Assembly: GCA_963778375.1 (NCBI GenBank)
Contig: CAVZTX010000003.1
Span: 1-64,000, forward strand
DNA length: 64,000 nucleotides
Origin: CAVZTX01 sp963778375
Lineage (GTDB): Bacteria; Chloroflexota; Ktedonobacteria; Ktedonobacterales; Ktedonobacteraceae
Reading direction: 5' to 3'
The notes under the pieces were generated by a model that was given only the letters and a program-made list of their open reading frames with translations, had not been told where the DNA came from and did not search any database. How positions within the stretch are numbered: position 1 is the stretch's first letter; every line of letters begins with the position of its first letter. This document shows positions 45,391 to 54,785 of this stretch, one piece after another. The translations under genes were made by a program, and so were the position numbers.

Positions 45391-48288
45391 TCAAAAAGGT
45401 TCGATCACACCATCACGGATACAAAGGCTTCGCATATCGCATTTCTTACATACATTAGGATGAGGAGGAATTGTTATGTCAAAGTCTCTTGCCTGGATAT
45501 GAGCAACTTTCGCTTCAAACTGCTCTACCGTCCTCTCTGCTTTCTCTTGTTGATAATGAAAGACAACTAGAGCATCTTTCTTGAGCGGTTCTTCAGTCCA
45601 GTAGAGAAGCAGTCGTTCAGGTCGTTTGTTATTACGTTGTTCCAGAGCATGAGCATACATGTACAATTGTCTTTCGCAGGTTTCCAGATAGTCAGGGTCA
45701 TCAGTGAATTGTCGGCCTGTTTTAAAATCCAGTATCTCCTGCGATCCATTATGTTCCAAGATTACATCTAAGACACCAGTAAGTATGTAGTCTGCCTTAT
45801 CAATTGAGATCCGCTCCTCAACTTGCTTTATATGAAATATCTCTAATTGATTCTGGCGAAAGTAGTTTATGACTTGCTCGAAAGCTTTTTCCTTTCTGCT
45901 GGCGTCTATTACAGCCATATTGGTTTTGGAAAGGAATGTGAACGTCTGGTCGAATAATTCTTTTAATTTTGCCTCTGTCAGGACCGCAAACTGACCATCA
46001 AGCACAATGCGGTGAATCGTCTCGAGCGTTTGATGCACCAGGAGGCCAAAGAAGTTATCAGCGGTATGCGATGGAGCGAATTTATAATGACGATAATATT
46101 GATACTGTCTGGGACAGGTTTCGTATATCGCAATATGACTGGTAAAACTATAACGAGGCTTCGTTAACGACCGCTTATTTCTTTCGAATGTTTTTATGCC
46201 CATCAAATTTCCTCGAGCATCAGGCCATCTTGGTAATCCTCGCATTATTCCATAGAAGTGTGGCGAAATTCTTTTATGCTGATTTCCTGTCAATACAAGT
46301 AAATCTATGGCTCGACTGAAGGCAACGTAGTACAATCGTGCGAAATCGAACAGGGGAATTTTCTCAGCAGGTTCAGACTGTGGCCTCTGATAAAAACGCT
46401 GTAGCCTTCTATCAATTTCCTCTACAGATGACAATTGTCTGTTGAGACTCCCAACCACTACGACAGGAAACTCTAACCCTTTAGCCTGATGAATTGTCAT
46501 CACCAATACACGACCTTCTGGAAAGGGTTGTTCAGGATTCTCATATTGGTTCATCCCATCCTCATGCAGGAGGCACAGGAATTTATTAAAGAAATACGAG
46601 GTCAGTTCTTCTCTATTCTCGTAACAGATATCTTCATAGTGGTAATACCTCTGAAACGTTTCCAATAGTTGGGAGAACATCACTAGATTTTGCATTTTAT
46701 TCTCATCATTGAGAAACAAAGTGAATGGTTCCATCGCGAGAAGAGCATAGAAGTAATCGGCAAGACACTTATTCAGCTTCTGCCCCTCAGTAAGCTGAGC
46801 AATCTCTGCTGTACATGTCTCTAAAAGTGTCTCTAGCGAGCTATGCATTTCACAAACCTTAATAAGGCTTGTAGAACAGTCTTTCAAATACTGATACAGG
46901 TTCGTATGCCCTACGGTATCCCGAAATAATCCGCCTATGTAGTTTAAAATGCGCCTAAAGCAACCGATTATAAGCTGTACTTCTTCCTGATCGAAATAGG
47001 TTCCGGTACGCGGGCAAAATACCTCGATACCCTTTTCTTGTAGCGCCTGTACATAGACATTACTTCTGAATGTCTTGACACTTTCCAAAAGCAAAGCTAC
47101 CTGGTTGTAATCAGTGATTTTGCCTTTCTCAAAGAGAAAGGCAATCAATTCTGCGAATTGCTGCGCCTCATCATAGGGGTCTCGTCTATAGATAGAAAGG
47201 ACAGCCGGGTATTCTGCATCTTCCTTCTCAGCACAAGATTGCATCTTATCCCTAAATCGATAACCCTCCCAATTAATCGAAGACATCCAGTTGTCGTAGG
47301 CCTCTACAATTGCAGGATGAGAACGGTAGTTTGTTGTAAGTCGTACTTCCTCTACTTTTATGCCGACATCAAAGTTCTGCGGAAAATTGCGCAAATTTTG
47401 CACTGTTGCTCCTCGAAACCTGTAGAGGGACTGGTCTTCGTCGCCAACCACGCAAATATTATTGGTCTGAGAAGCCAACCTGATCAATATCTGCTCCTGG
47501 ATATAATTTGTGTCCTGGTACTCATCGACAAGCACATAACGAATATCCTTCATAATATAAGCTGAGGTTCTCGGCTCTTTTAAGAGCCCATAGGCCATCT
47601 TTTGTAAGTGAGCGAAATCTATACAGTTGTTCTGAACCAGTAAGTTTCGATACTCACTATACGCTTTTGCTAAATTCGATAAGAGATAATCTTGCAAGGG
47701 AATGAGTTGCCCAACTTTAATCAGCTCTTCAGTTATCTTTTCAAAGTACTTTTGCAACTGTTTTACAATAGCCCATTTCAATTCCCATCAATTCACGAAA
47801 AAATGGATGTTCTTGCCACAGATTACATCCAGATTTTCAAAAATGAATAGACGTTGAGTTAGTTGATCTAATGTCACATAATTGGTGCCTAGAGGTGGCA
47901 ACTGATGGTCAGCAGTCGGTACACGGTGCAAGTTTTCTGTAATGATGCCATTACAAATACCATGAATCGTACCAATACGCATTTGCGATATATCTTCAGG
48001 ATATTCTAATTTGTGAGCAATTACGGAAAGGCGATCTTGGATCTCGAAAGCTGCTTTTTCAGTATAGGTACAGAGTACGAGTTGCTGTGGGGAGGCCTTC
48101 TTAAGGAGCAACAGGTTCATGGCTCGCAGAGTCAAGCAATGGGTTTTGCCGGAACCAGGGCCTGCGATGACCATCATTGGTCCATTATCATGGATTACAA
48201 TTTCGCGCTGTTCTTCGTTTAGTTGTTGAAAATTATCTAATAGTTCTGGGGCGATACTATCTGTCATAAGTTCTGAAGTAATGGTCAT
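45391..48288 (-). pseudogene. UvrD/PcrA-like helicase with C-terminal PD-(D/E)XK nuclease, one in-frame stop
   Basis: An SF1 DNA helicase fused to a RecB/AddB-like nuclease, about 965 residues. From ATG 48288 (GGAGG, four bases upstream): VIAGPGSGKTHCLTLRA (Walker A) and LCTYTEKAAFEIQDRL. A single TGA at 47788-47790 interrupts the frame; the same frame continues with KWAIVKQLQKYFEK, VLVDEYQDTNYIQEQILI (Walker B), VVGDEDQSLYRFRGA, VMTIHQAKGLEFPVVVV and VAFSRAIDLLVL. The last part has a Cys (ETCPRQYQYY), LVHQTLETIH, LTGVLDVILEHNGSQEILDF (nuclease, D...DFK) and C-x2-C-x5-C (CKKCDMRSLC), so a 4Fe-4S cluster as in AddB/Cas4 is likely. Role: end processing or DNA repair, perhaps defence. The stop may be an error. 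Confidence 0.82.
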
Positions 48289-48377
48289 AACACCTCCACA
48301 TAAGCCTGAATTACCACAAAATGAATAATACTGAATGCATTTCTCATAGAGAAATAGGAGGGAGATACAAGTATTAT

Positions 48378-48399
48378 ATAAGTATGCCTGCATACTTAT
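48378..48399. promoter_or_regulatory. Perfect palindrome ATAAGTATGC-CT-GCATACTTAT
   Basis: Ten-base arms around CT, about 90 bases upstream of the helicase-nuclease start. The left arm with CTG also occurs at 3502-3514. Probably an operator; no regulator can be named. Confidence 0.45.
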
Positions 48400-48578
48400 C
48401 AATAATTTTTGTTGTAATTTCTTTACGTGTTCGGTTAAGTTTTCTCAACCAATTTGATCCTCAAAGTGTCTTCCTAGTGCAAGCTGAGATTAGCCTTTTA
48501 CTCGTCTCGATCTTAAGATGTAATAGCCAATTAGTACATCATAAAAGCGTTACGAGTTACACAATAGCGCCTATCTCG

Positions 48579-48624
48579 TTGCGATTTTGGGTTAAATAGC
48601 ATATAATCTCCATTGCAAATGGAG
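48579..48624 (+). promoter_or_regulatory. Promoter and overlapping inverted repeat of the SARP-type gene
   Basis: TTGCGA (48579-48584), 17 bases, TATAAT (48602-48607), directly followed by CTCCATT-GCA-AATGGAG (48608-48624). The right arm contains part of the ribosome site GGAGG (48621-48625), six bases before ATG 48632. The repeat spans the likely transcription start, so a repressor or self-binding site, or RNA masking of the ribosome site, is possible. Confidence 0.55.
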
Positions 48625-48631
48625 GTAATGT

Positions 48632-51622
48632 ATGTCAAGGCTTGCCATTTCTTTGCTGGGTTCGCCACGGATAGAGCGTGACAATATACTGATCGATGTG
48701 GATACGCGCAAGGCGATTGCGTTAATTGCTTATCTTGCTGTCAGTCGGCAACGGCAGAGTCGTGATGCATTGGCAAATCTGCTGTGGCCGGAATATGATC
48801 AGCCGCACGCACGCGCTACTCTACGGCGTACGCTTTCCACACTTAACAAGGCGCTTGAGGGTCCCTGGTTGAATGTTGACCGCGAAACGATTGGGCTGGA
48901 AGCTAGTCCTGATCTCTGGATAGATGTGGTAGTCTTTTACAAGCGGCTGGAAGAGTGCCGTACACACGGGCACCCGGCAGCAGAGACTTGCCTAGATTGC
49001 CTGATGCCTCTGACTGAGGCGGTAGCACTCTATCGCGATGATTTCCTGGTCGGCTTCAGCTTGCGCGATAGTCCCAACTTTGACGACTGGCAGTTCTATC
49101 AGGCCGATAGCTTACGCAGAGAATTTGCTTCGACGCTCGAGCGGCTTGTACATTGCCACAGTGTTCTTGGTGATTTTGAGGCAGCCATTACATACGCACG
49201 ACGCTGGTTGGCGCTTGATCGTTTGCACGAGCCTGCACACCGTGTCTTGATGCAGTTGTATGCCTGGTCGGATCAGCGGGCTGCTGCTCTGCACCAGTAC
49301 CGGGAATGCGTGCAGGTACTTGAACAGGAACTGGGTGTGGCTCCCCTTGAGTCAACAACACGGCTCTACCAGGCCATCAAAGAAAATCAGGCACCACAAC
49401 CTCCCGTTCAACAACAGGCGGCTATTGCTGTTCTCGAAAAGGGTGCGGAGCATGGCAGTTCGTTGGTAGAGGACATCCTGGTTGACTCGGCTCTTGCCGG
49501 TGTACTGCAATCTCCTGCTTCAAATGCCGCTTATCCCCTAGTAGGACGAACAGCCGAATTCTCAACGTTACTCCAGGCATATGATTCTATCGGGAATAGC
49601 GGTCGGGTGATCATCCTGGAGGGGGAAGCTGGTATTGGAAAAACGCGACTGGCAGAGGAGTACCTGTCCCAGGTTCAGACAAGAGGAGCAACTGTGATTG
49701 CTGCACGGTGTTATGAAGGGGAGACGGAGCTGGCTTATGGGCCTGTGGTCGCGGGATTGCGCTCTGCCATTGCGCATAAGAACGACACTCGCTGGTTGGA
49801 GGGAATACCTGCTACCTGGTTGAGCGAAGCTGCCCGTTTATTACCAGAACTTGTCAGTATGCGTCCTGGTCTGCCACCTGCTCCACCGCTCGATAGTCCA
49901 GGCGTACAGAGCCAATTCTTCGAAGGACTAAGACAAGTGCTGTTAGCGGTTTGTAGGGATGGTGGCAATGGTGAACATCCGGGAGTGCTTTTTTTCGATG
50001 ATGTGCATTGGGCGGATGGAGCATCGCTGGAACTGCTGACTTATATGGTGCGGCGGCTACGCGAACAACCTTTGTGTTTGATGTTTACCTGGCGCAACAG
50101 ACAGTTAAGCGGGGATTCGCGATTAAATCATCTATTGGCCGAGGCTCAGAGGTTTGGCCTAGCAACAATTCTGGCTTTGTCGCGTTTGAGCGGGTCTACT
50201 ATAAAAGAATTGGTGCAGTCTATTACAGGGGAATCAAAAGAATCCGCAGGACTCTCTGAACGGCTCTACCAGGAGACGGAGGGGATTCCATTCTTTCTCA
50301 CAGAATATCTGGCAGCGATTGCAAGAGGGGTATTGGCTCCTGAAAATAAGGAATGGGCGCTGCCGGGCGGGGTACGTGATTTGTTGCATTCACGGCTGGC
50401 GGCGGTAAGCGAAATCGGTTCGCAGTTGCTCACTACTGCTGCTGTTGTTGGGCGGTCGTTTGATTTCGATACTCTGCGGGAGGCGAGTGGTCGCAGCGAG
50501 GAAGAGACGGTGATAGCGCTGGAAGAGTTGATTGCGCAAGGGTTGGTCGAGGAAGTGCGAGGCGGCTCAAACGAAAGAGCGCTGACCTATGACTTCTGCT
50601 ACGAGAACCTGCGAGCGCTGGTATACGAGGAAACCAGCCTCGCGAGACGACGTCTCCTGCACCGGCGCATTGCCGAAGCACTTGCAGGTCGTGCGCGAGG
50701 ACATTCAGAAATCGGTGTGCTGCCTGATACGATTGCGCGGCATTACCAGATGGCCGGAAATGACGCAGCGGCTGCGAATTATTTCAAGATTGCGGGTGAA
50801 CGGGCACGGGCTTTGTATGCTAATAAGGAAGCCCTGGCCCATTTTCGCATGGCGTTAGCACTAGGATATCCTGATAGCGCGGGGCTACATGAGGCTATAG
50901 GCGACCTGCATACACTACTAGGGGAATATAATGCGGCGTTGAAAAGCTATGAAACGGCGGCTGCCCTTTGTAATCCGGCTGCGCTTGCAAATGTGGAGCA
51001 TAAACTTGGTATCGTTTACCAGCGCCGTGGTGAGTGGGAACTAGCGGAAAGCCATCTGGAGGCCGCACTGCACGCCCTTGAAGATGCAGAGTCGGCTGGT
51101 GAGCGAGCCAAAATCTATATTGATTGGAGCCTTATCGCGCATCACAGGGACGAGATTAGCCAGGCGTTGGAGCTAGCTCAGGAGGCATTGAAGCTGGCAG
51201 AAACCGCTCAGGATATGCGGGCGTTAGCTCAGGCCCATAATTTGTTGGGTATTCTGGCTAATAGCCAGGGAAATGTTGAAGGGGCACGCCACCTCCTTGA
51301 GCGCAGTCTTGCTTTAGCAGAACGTCTGAATGATCCGGTTATCCGCGTGGCGGCGCTGAATAATCTGGCCCTTGCTTACAGAAACAGCGGCGCTATCGAT
51401 CAAGCGCTTGCGCTGTCTGAAACTGCTCTGGCACTCTGTGCCTCGCTGGGGGATCGCCATCGAGAAGCGGCGCTACACAGCAATATGGCCGATTTGTTGC
51501 ATGCGGCAGGCAGGACCCAGGATGCGATGTCTCACTTGACGAAGTCAGTGAGTATTTTAAGCGAAATCGGTGAGGAGGCGGGTACGCTGCAGCCTGAAAT
51601 ATGGAAGCTCACTGAGTGGTAG
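48632..51622 (+). CDS. SARP/BTAD-type transcriptional activator with AAA ATPase and TPR domains
   Basis: A 996-residue STAND-type regulator. Residues 1-90 form the DNA-binding winged helix (LAISLLGSPRIERDNILIDV; IALIAYLAVSRQRQSRDALA; TLRRTLSTLNKALEG), 100-250 the BTAD helical domain (FDDWQFYQADSLRREFASTL, LHEPAHRVLMQLYAWSDQRA), about 300-600 an ATPase with Walker A in LEGEAGIGKTRLAEEYL and a FDDVHWADGASLELL Walker B, and about 700-990 TPR repeats (ALGYPDSAGLHEAIGDLHTL, AHNLLGILANSQGNVEGARH, AALNNLALAYRNSGAIDQAL). Such proteins act as ligand-gated activators, with TPRs as sensor. Target genes unknown; the large domain set is typical of Actinobacteria and Ktedonobacteria. The stop abuts the convergent oxidoreductase gene. 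Confidence 0.9.
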   Translation: MSRLAISLLGSPRIERDNILIDVDTRKAIALIAYLAVSRQRQSRDALANLLWPEYDQPHARATLRRTLSTLNKALEGPWLNVDRETIGLEASPDLWIDVVVFYKRLEECRTHGHPAAETCLDCLMPLTEAVALYRDDFLVGFSLRDSPNFDDWQFYQADSLRREFASTLERLVHCHSVLGDFEAAITYARRWLALDRLHEPAHRVLMQLYAWSDQRAAALHQYRECVQVLEQELGVAPLESTTRLYQAIKENQAPQPPVQQQAAIAVLEKGAEHGSSLVEDILVDSALAGVLQSPASNAAYPLVGRTAEFSTLLQAYDSIGNSGRVIILEGEAGIGKTRLAEEYLSQVQTRGATVIAARCYEGETELAYGPVVAGLRSAIAHKNDTRWLEGIPATWLSEAARLLPELVSMRPGLPPAPPLDSPGVQSQFFEGLRQVLLAVCRDGGNGEHPGVLFFDDVHWADGASLELLTYMVRRLREQPLCLMFTWRNRQLSGDSRLNHLLAEAQRFGLATILALSRLSGSTIKELVQSITGESKESAGLSERLYQETEGIPFFLTEYLAAIARGVLAPENKEWALPGGVRDLLHSRLAAVSEIGSQLLTTAAVVGRSFDFDTLREASGRSEEETVIALEELIAQGLVEEVRGGSNERALTYDFCYENLRALVYEETSLARRRLLHRRIAEALAGRARGHSEIGVLPDTIARHYQMAGNDAAAANYFKIAGERARALYANKEALAHFRMALALGYPDSAGLHEAIGDLHTLLGEYNAALKSYETAAALCNPAALANVEHKLGIVYQRRGEWELAESHLEAALHALEDAESAGERAKIYIDWSLIAHHRDEISQALELAQEALKLAETAQDMRALAQAHNLLGILANSQGNVEGARHLLERSLALAERLNDPVIRVAALNNLALAYRNSGAIDQALALSETALALCASLGDRHREAALHSNMADLLHAAGRTQDAMSHLTKSVSILSEIGEEAGTLQPEIWKLTEW

Positions 51623-53056
51623 CTAGAAGCCATCGCCAAGTGCTGAGCGGGCAGCGTAGTAGCCGCACATGCCGTGAACGCCGCCTCCTGGCGGGGTGGA
51701 GGATGAGCAGATGTAGATTCCTTTGGCCGGTGTCGCATAAGGGTAGGGGATAAGTTGCATTGTGGGGCGTGTAAAGAATTGCCAGAGGTCCTGGAGGCCA
51801 CCGTTGAAATCGCCGCCTATATAGTTGGGGTTGTAGTGTTCAAGTTCAACGGGATTGAACACATGGCGTGCCAGGATGCGGTCACGGAAGCCAGGGGCGA
51901 AGCGTTCGATCTGCGCCTCAATGCGCTCGGTCATATCGAATGTCGAGCTATTGGGAACGTGGCAGTACGTCCAGAAGGTTTGCTTTCCCTCGGGCGCTCT
52001 TGTTGAATCAAACAGGCTCTGTTGCGCGGTTAAGACATAGGGTCTTTCAGGATGCTCACCCCTTGAAACCGCGCGTTCGGATGCGGCAATTTCTGGCAAG
52101 GTGCCTCCGATATGGATGGTTCCTGCCCGTAGGCATGCTTTAGCCTTCCACGGTACCGGGCCGTCGAGGGCAAAATCGACTTTGAACACTCCTGGACCAT
52201 AACGGTAGCGTTGGAGCTGGTGCTGGTAGGATTGCGGTAAGCGCGAACCCGCAATGCGCAGCAATTGGTGGGGAGTGAGATCAAACAGGATAGCACGGGC
52301 AGAAGGCAGGGAATCTATGGATTTCACTTCCACGCCTGTTACAATTTCGCCTCCTAGAGAACGAAGGTAGGATGCCAGGGCATTGACGATCTGTTGGGAA
52401 CCACTCCTAGGCATTGGCCAGCCAACGGCATGCCCTAGCATGCCCAGTATCAAGCCGAAGCCTGCGCTTACAATTTGATCGAGAGGGAGCATGGAGTGTG
52501 CGGCCATACCCGCGAAGAGGGCACGAGCATGTTCTCCCTTAAATACGCTTTCCGCAAGACCTTTGGCTGAACGGATAGCTTGCAAGCCAAAGCGAGGAAG
52601 GGCAAATGGATGGCGAGGAGGACGCAGCGGACCAAGCACGAAATCCAGTATTTTTTCCCAGTTGGCGACAAGTGGCGTCATTAGCTTGCGGTACGCAACA
52701 GCATCACGGCCCAGGGTTTCGCCTGTTGCCTCAATCGAACGTTCGAGGATCGCTGCGGTACCATCATCGAGGGGATGTGCCAGCGGAGCAGAGGGATGAA
52801 TCCACTCCACACCATGCTCCTCAAGCGGCAATGTACGAAAGAAAGGCGATGCAAGCCCCATTGGGTGAATGGCTGAGCATATATCATGCACAAAGCCTGG
52901 CAGGGTTAATTCCGCCGAGCGGCTCCCACCGCCAATGGTCTCTCGAGCTTCGTACACGATCACTGATCGGCCCGCGCGAGCCATAGTGATAGCGGCTGAA
53001 AGACCATTGGGACCTGAACCAACCACAATCGCATCGTATGCATTACGTGTAGACAT
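51623..53056 (-). CDS. Phytoene desaturase-like NAD(P)/FAD oxidoreductase
   Basis: A 477-residue flavin oxidoreductase of the CrtI/amine-oxidase group. Seen: AIVVGSGPNGLSAAITMARA (FAD Rossmann), VIVYEARETIGGGSRSAELT, FVHDICSAIHPMGLASPFF, and at the C-terminus YICSSSTPPGGGVHGMCGYY, the terminal FAD contact. The PGFVHD block is typical of the bacterial sub-branch annotated as phytoene desaturase-like, whose substrates are usually unknown. No carotenoid genes are adjacent, so a carotenoid role is not claimed. An ATG 53056 start is used. It lies 17 bases after the stop of the 251-residue hypothetical gene, so both are probably on one mRNA that may begin at the phosphatase gene. Confidence 0.85.
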   Translation of the reverse strand: MSTRNAYDAIVVGSGPNGLSAAITMARAGRSVIVYEARETIGGGSRSAELTLPGFVHDICSAIHPMGLASPFFRTLPLEEHGVEWIHPSAPLAHPLDDGTAAILERSIEATGETLGRDAVAYRKLMTPLVANWEKILDFVLGPLRPPRHPFALPRFGLQAIRSAKGLAESVFKGEHARALFAGMAAHSMLPLDQIVSAGFGLILGMLGHAVGWPMPRSGSQQIVNALASYLRSLGGEIVTGVEVKSIDSLPSARAILFDLTPHQLLRIAGSRLPQSYQHQLQRYRYGPGVFKVDFALDGPVPWKAKACLRAGTIHIGGTLPEIAASERAVSRGEHPERPYVLTAQQSLFDSTRAPEGKQTFWTYCHVPNSSTFDMTERIEAQIERFAPGFRDRILARHVFNPVELEHYNPNYIGGDFNGGLQDLWQFFTRPTMQLIPYPYATPAKGIYICSSSTPPGGGVHGMCGYYAARSALGDGF

Positions 53057-53073
53057 GCAAGCGCCAGTTTCTA

Positions 53074-53829
53074 CTAGCTCCTGCGCCGGACTCCCCTACC
53101 TACCCAGCGCACCGGAGCAGACACCTTATAGATTGTAGTGCGGATTGCAGAATTTAGCCAGACGTTCCAGAACTGCGACCATTGCATTTTGGGATCAATG
53201 CAGACGATTTGGGTTTCTACCGGCTCGTTCACGCCAAATTGATCCCCTAGTGCAGTAAGCGTCTGCTGCCAGAATTTGTCCTCTTGTTTCGATGCTCCAA
53301 GAAAACGAAAACCAAATTCGTAGACCGGATCGAAGGCTCGTATAAGCATCGAAACCTGTGCAACTGTCGTGTCATCCTCTTTATGCGCACTGAAGGTAAT
53401 CCAGCCAGCGAAGACATGGCCTGGAGGGGTCATGAACGTGAAGGACTCTTCATCAGCGTAGAGTACGAGCACACCGGTGGAGAGAGGTATATTGCCAGGG
53501 ATCGACATATTGATGAGGCCGACTTCGCCAGGTGCAATACCAGTCAAGGGAGCATAAAAACGATTTTTCTTGGGCCAGAAGCTCGAAAATTTTTCTTTCC
53601 ACGTTCTGACAACTTCAGCCGGTGCTACATCTGCACTTTTGAGCTGAATGCGGTAGATTTTTTGCCACATTTGACCGAAGCCCTGGAGAGGGCTGAGGCC
53701 CTGGCGTCCTTCTACGTTCAGGTTTAAAGCACCGGTGGGGACTTGTGTCACTTTGAATGTCGCAACCTGTGCCCAATAGGTAGCATCACGAGGCTGCTTA
53801 TCTTCAGGGATGTTCGATGAAGTAGTCAT
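53074..53829 (-). CDS. Hypothetical 251-residue protein (SRPBCC-like guess)
   Basis: No family could be named with confidence. From ATG 53829 (GGAGGAAAATATACC upstream) the product begins MTTSSNIPEDKQPRDATYW, then VEGRQGLSPLQGFGQMWQKI, VRTWKEKFSSFWPKKNRFYA, GITLSF-like beta strands (VLVLYADEESFTFMTPPGHV, ITFSAHKEDDTTVAQVSMLI) and DPVYEFGFRFLGASKQEDKF. Alternating strands, a helix near the end and the FMTPPGHVFAGW box suggest a ligand-binding alpha/beta fold, perhaps SRPBCC/DUF1990-like. It lies directly upstream of the phytoene-desaturase-like gene, so it may act on the same lipid. The open frame extends upstream to 53892 without a better start. Confidence 0.55.
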   Translation of the reverse strand: MTTSSNIPEDKQPRDATYWAQVATFKVTQVPTGALNLNVEGRQGLSPLQGFGQMWQKIYRIQLKSADVAPAEVVRTWKEKFSSFWPKKNRFYAPLTGIAPGEVGLINMSIPGNIPLSTGVLVLYADEESFTFMTPPGHVFAGWITFSAHKEDDTTVAQVSMLIRAFDPVYEFGFRFLGASKQEDKFWQQTLTALGDQFGVNEPVETQIVCIDPKMQWSQFWNVWLNSAIRTTIYKVSAPVRWVGRGVRRRS

Positions 53830-53937
53830 GGTATATTTTCCTCCTGTTGAAGCAAATTCAATCAGTGGCAAGCGGGAACCTGGCACCCGCAAGGGGTGCC
53901 GCTACATTTCCTAGATCAAATGAGACTTGACGTAGCA

Positions 53938-54288
53938 TTACGATGCGGCCAGAGCCTGATCCTCTCTATCATAAATCTTAATTGCATCGCTCAGACGGGT
54001 TATTTCAAAGATGTGTTGATAGTGCTCGCTCAGCCCGTAGGATAGCAGGCGCTGTTTTTGTCGATTGACACGAATCAATAGGGTGACCAGTAAACCGATC
54101 CCACTACTGTTCATGTACTCCAAGCCGCTAAAGTTCAAAATGATGGTGCGGGTGGTAGGAGTACTGGCCTCTGTGTATGCTTGCATGAGTACATTTTCGG
54201 CAAAAGCCGAGACCTCTCCCTGGATATCAATGATGCTTGTTGTAGTATTTATGCGACGGACGTTCATCACAACATTGGCTTGTGGCAT
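53938..54288 (-). CDS. STAS domain anti-sigma factor antagonist
   Basis: A 116-residue STAS protein (SpoIIAA/RsbV-like), which binds the kinase domain of an anti-sigma protein when unphosphorylated. Seen: IIDIQGEVSAFAENVLMQAY (strand and helix), RTIILNFSGLEYMNSSGIGL (the Ser after N is the phosphorylation site), and YGLSEHYQHIFEITRLSDAI. It is similar to the second STAS gene 134 bases upstream, and both lie downstream of the phosphatase/kinase-like gene. Part of a partner-switch module read leftwards. The gap between the two STAS genes holds a dispersed repeat. Confidence 0.9.
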   Translation of the reverse strand: MPQANVVMNVRRINTTTSIIDIQGEVSAFAENVLMQAYTEASTPTTRTIILNFSGLEYMNSSGIGLLVTLLIRVNRQKQRLLSYGLSEHYQHIFEITRLSDAIKIYDREDQALAAS

Positions 54289-54342
54289 ACGATATCTCCT
54301 TTTGTTGACGCAATGATAGATGTCAACAAACTAATCCGAGCG

Positions 54343-54370
54343 GATATCCTTCGCTTCGCTCAGGATGACA
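54343..54370. repeat. TCATCCTGAGCG...GAAGGATATCC intergenic repeat, copy 2 (inverted)
   Basis: Plus strand reads GGATATCCTTCGCTTCGCTC followed by AGGATGACA; on the minus strand this is TGTCATCCTGAGCGAAGCGA with AAGGATATCC. It is the same family as 8439-8469, opposite orientation, and lies between the two STAS genes. Confidence 0.7.
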
Positions 54371-54422
54371 GGCATCTTCTTCGATTGGATGAAGTTTGAC
54401 ACTGCATTTCAGTTTGTAAGAA

Positions 54423-54785
54423 TTACGAGATGGTTGTGGAGCCTTCGGATAAGGCGCTAGCTTCGTCGGGATAGACGCTCATAAAGTCAACGAGACGCGT
54501 GATCTGGAAGATCTCGACGTAGTGGTCACTCAAGCCGCAAGCTAAGAGACGTTGTTTGGCTTTACGCGCTCGTGCAAGCAGGCTTACGATGAGAGCGATA
54601 CCGGTACTGTTGATGTAATTTACGTCACTAAAATTGAGCATAATCACATCGGTTCCACGGCTCTCGGCTTCGGCGTAGGCAGTGTTGAGCACATCCTCGG
54701 CGAAAGCGTCGATTTCTCCGTGTAGATCAACGATGGCAACACGCGGTTGGTAGCGCACACTTGCTTCAAGACTTTTAGCTGGCAT
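54423..54785 (-). CDS. STAS domain anti-sigma factor antagonist
   Basis: A 120-residue STAS protein. Seen: VAIVDLHGEIDAFAEDVLNT, DVIMLNFSDVNYINSTGIAL with the phospho-acceptor Ser, and CGLSDHYVEIFQITRLVDFM. It starts eleven bases inside the end of the phosphatase/kinase-like gene (54775), so the two are translationally coupled. It is the closer partner of that protein; the second STAS gene (53938-54288) is a paralogue. When unphosphorylated it would sequester the kinase-like domain. Confidence 0.9.
   Translation of the reverse strand: MPAKSLEASVRYQPRVAIVDLHGEIDAFAEDVLNTAYAEAESRGTDVIMLNFSDVNYINSTGIALIVSLLARARKAKQRLLACGLSDHYVEIFQITRLVDFMSVYPDEASALSEGSTTIS

Larger units (their letters stand above)
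48289..48631. other. Divergent intergenic region with palindrome and promoter
   Basis: A 343-base AT-rich gap between the helicase-nuclease gene (left) and the SARP-type gene (right). It contains the perfect palindrome at 48378-48399 and a sigma-70-like promoter with an operator-like inverted repeat at 48579-48624. The open frame across it has no gene-like features. Confidence 0.5.

Noticed and set aside
51623..53829. Carotenoid biosynthesis cluster
   Set aside because: Only a phytoene-desaturase-like oxidoreductase is present; no crtB, crtE or cyclase gene is near.
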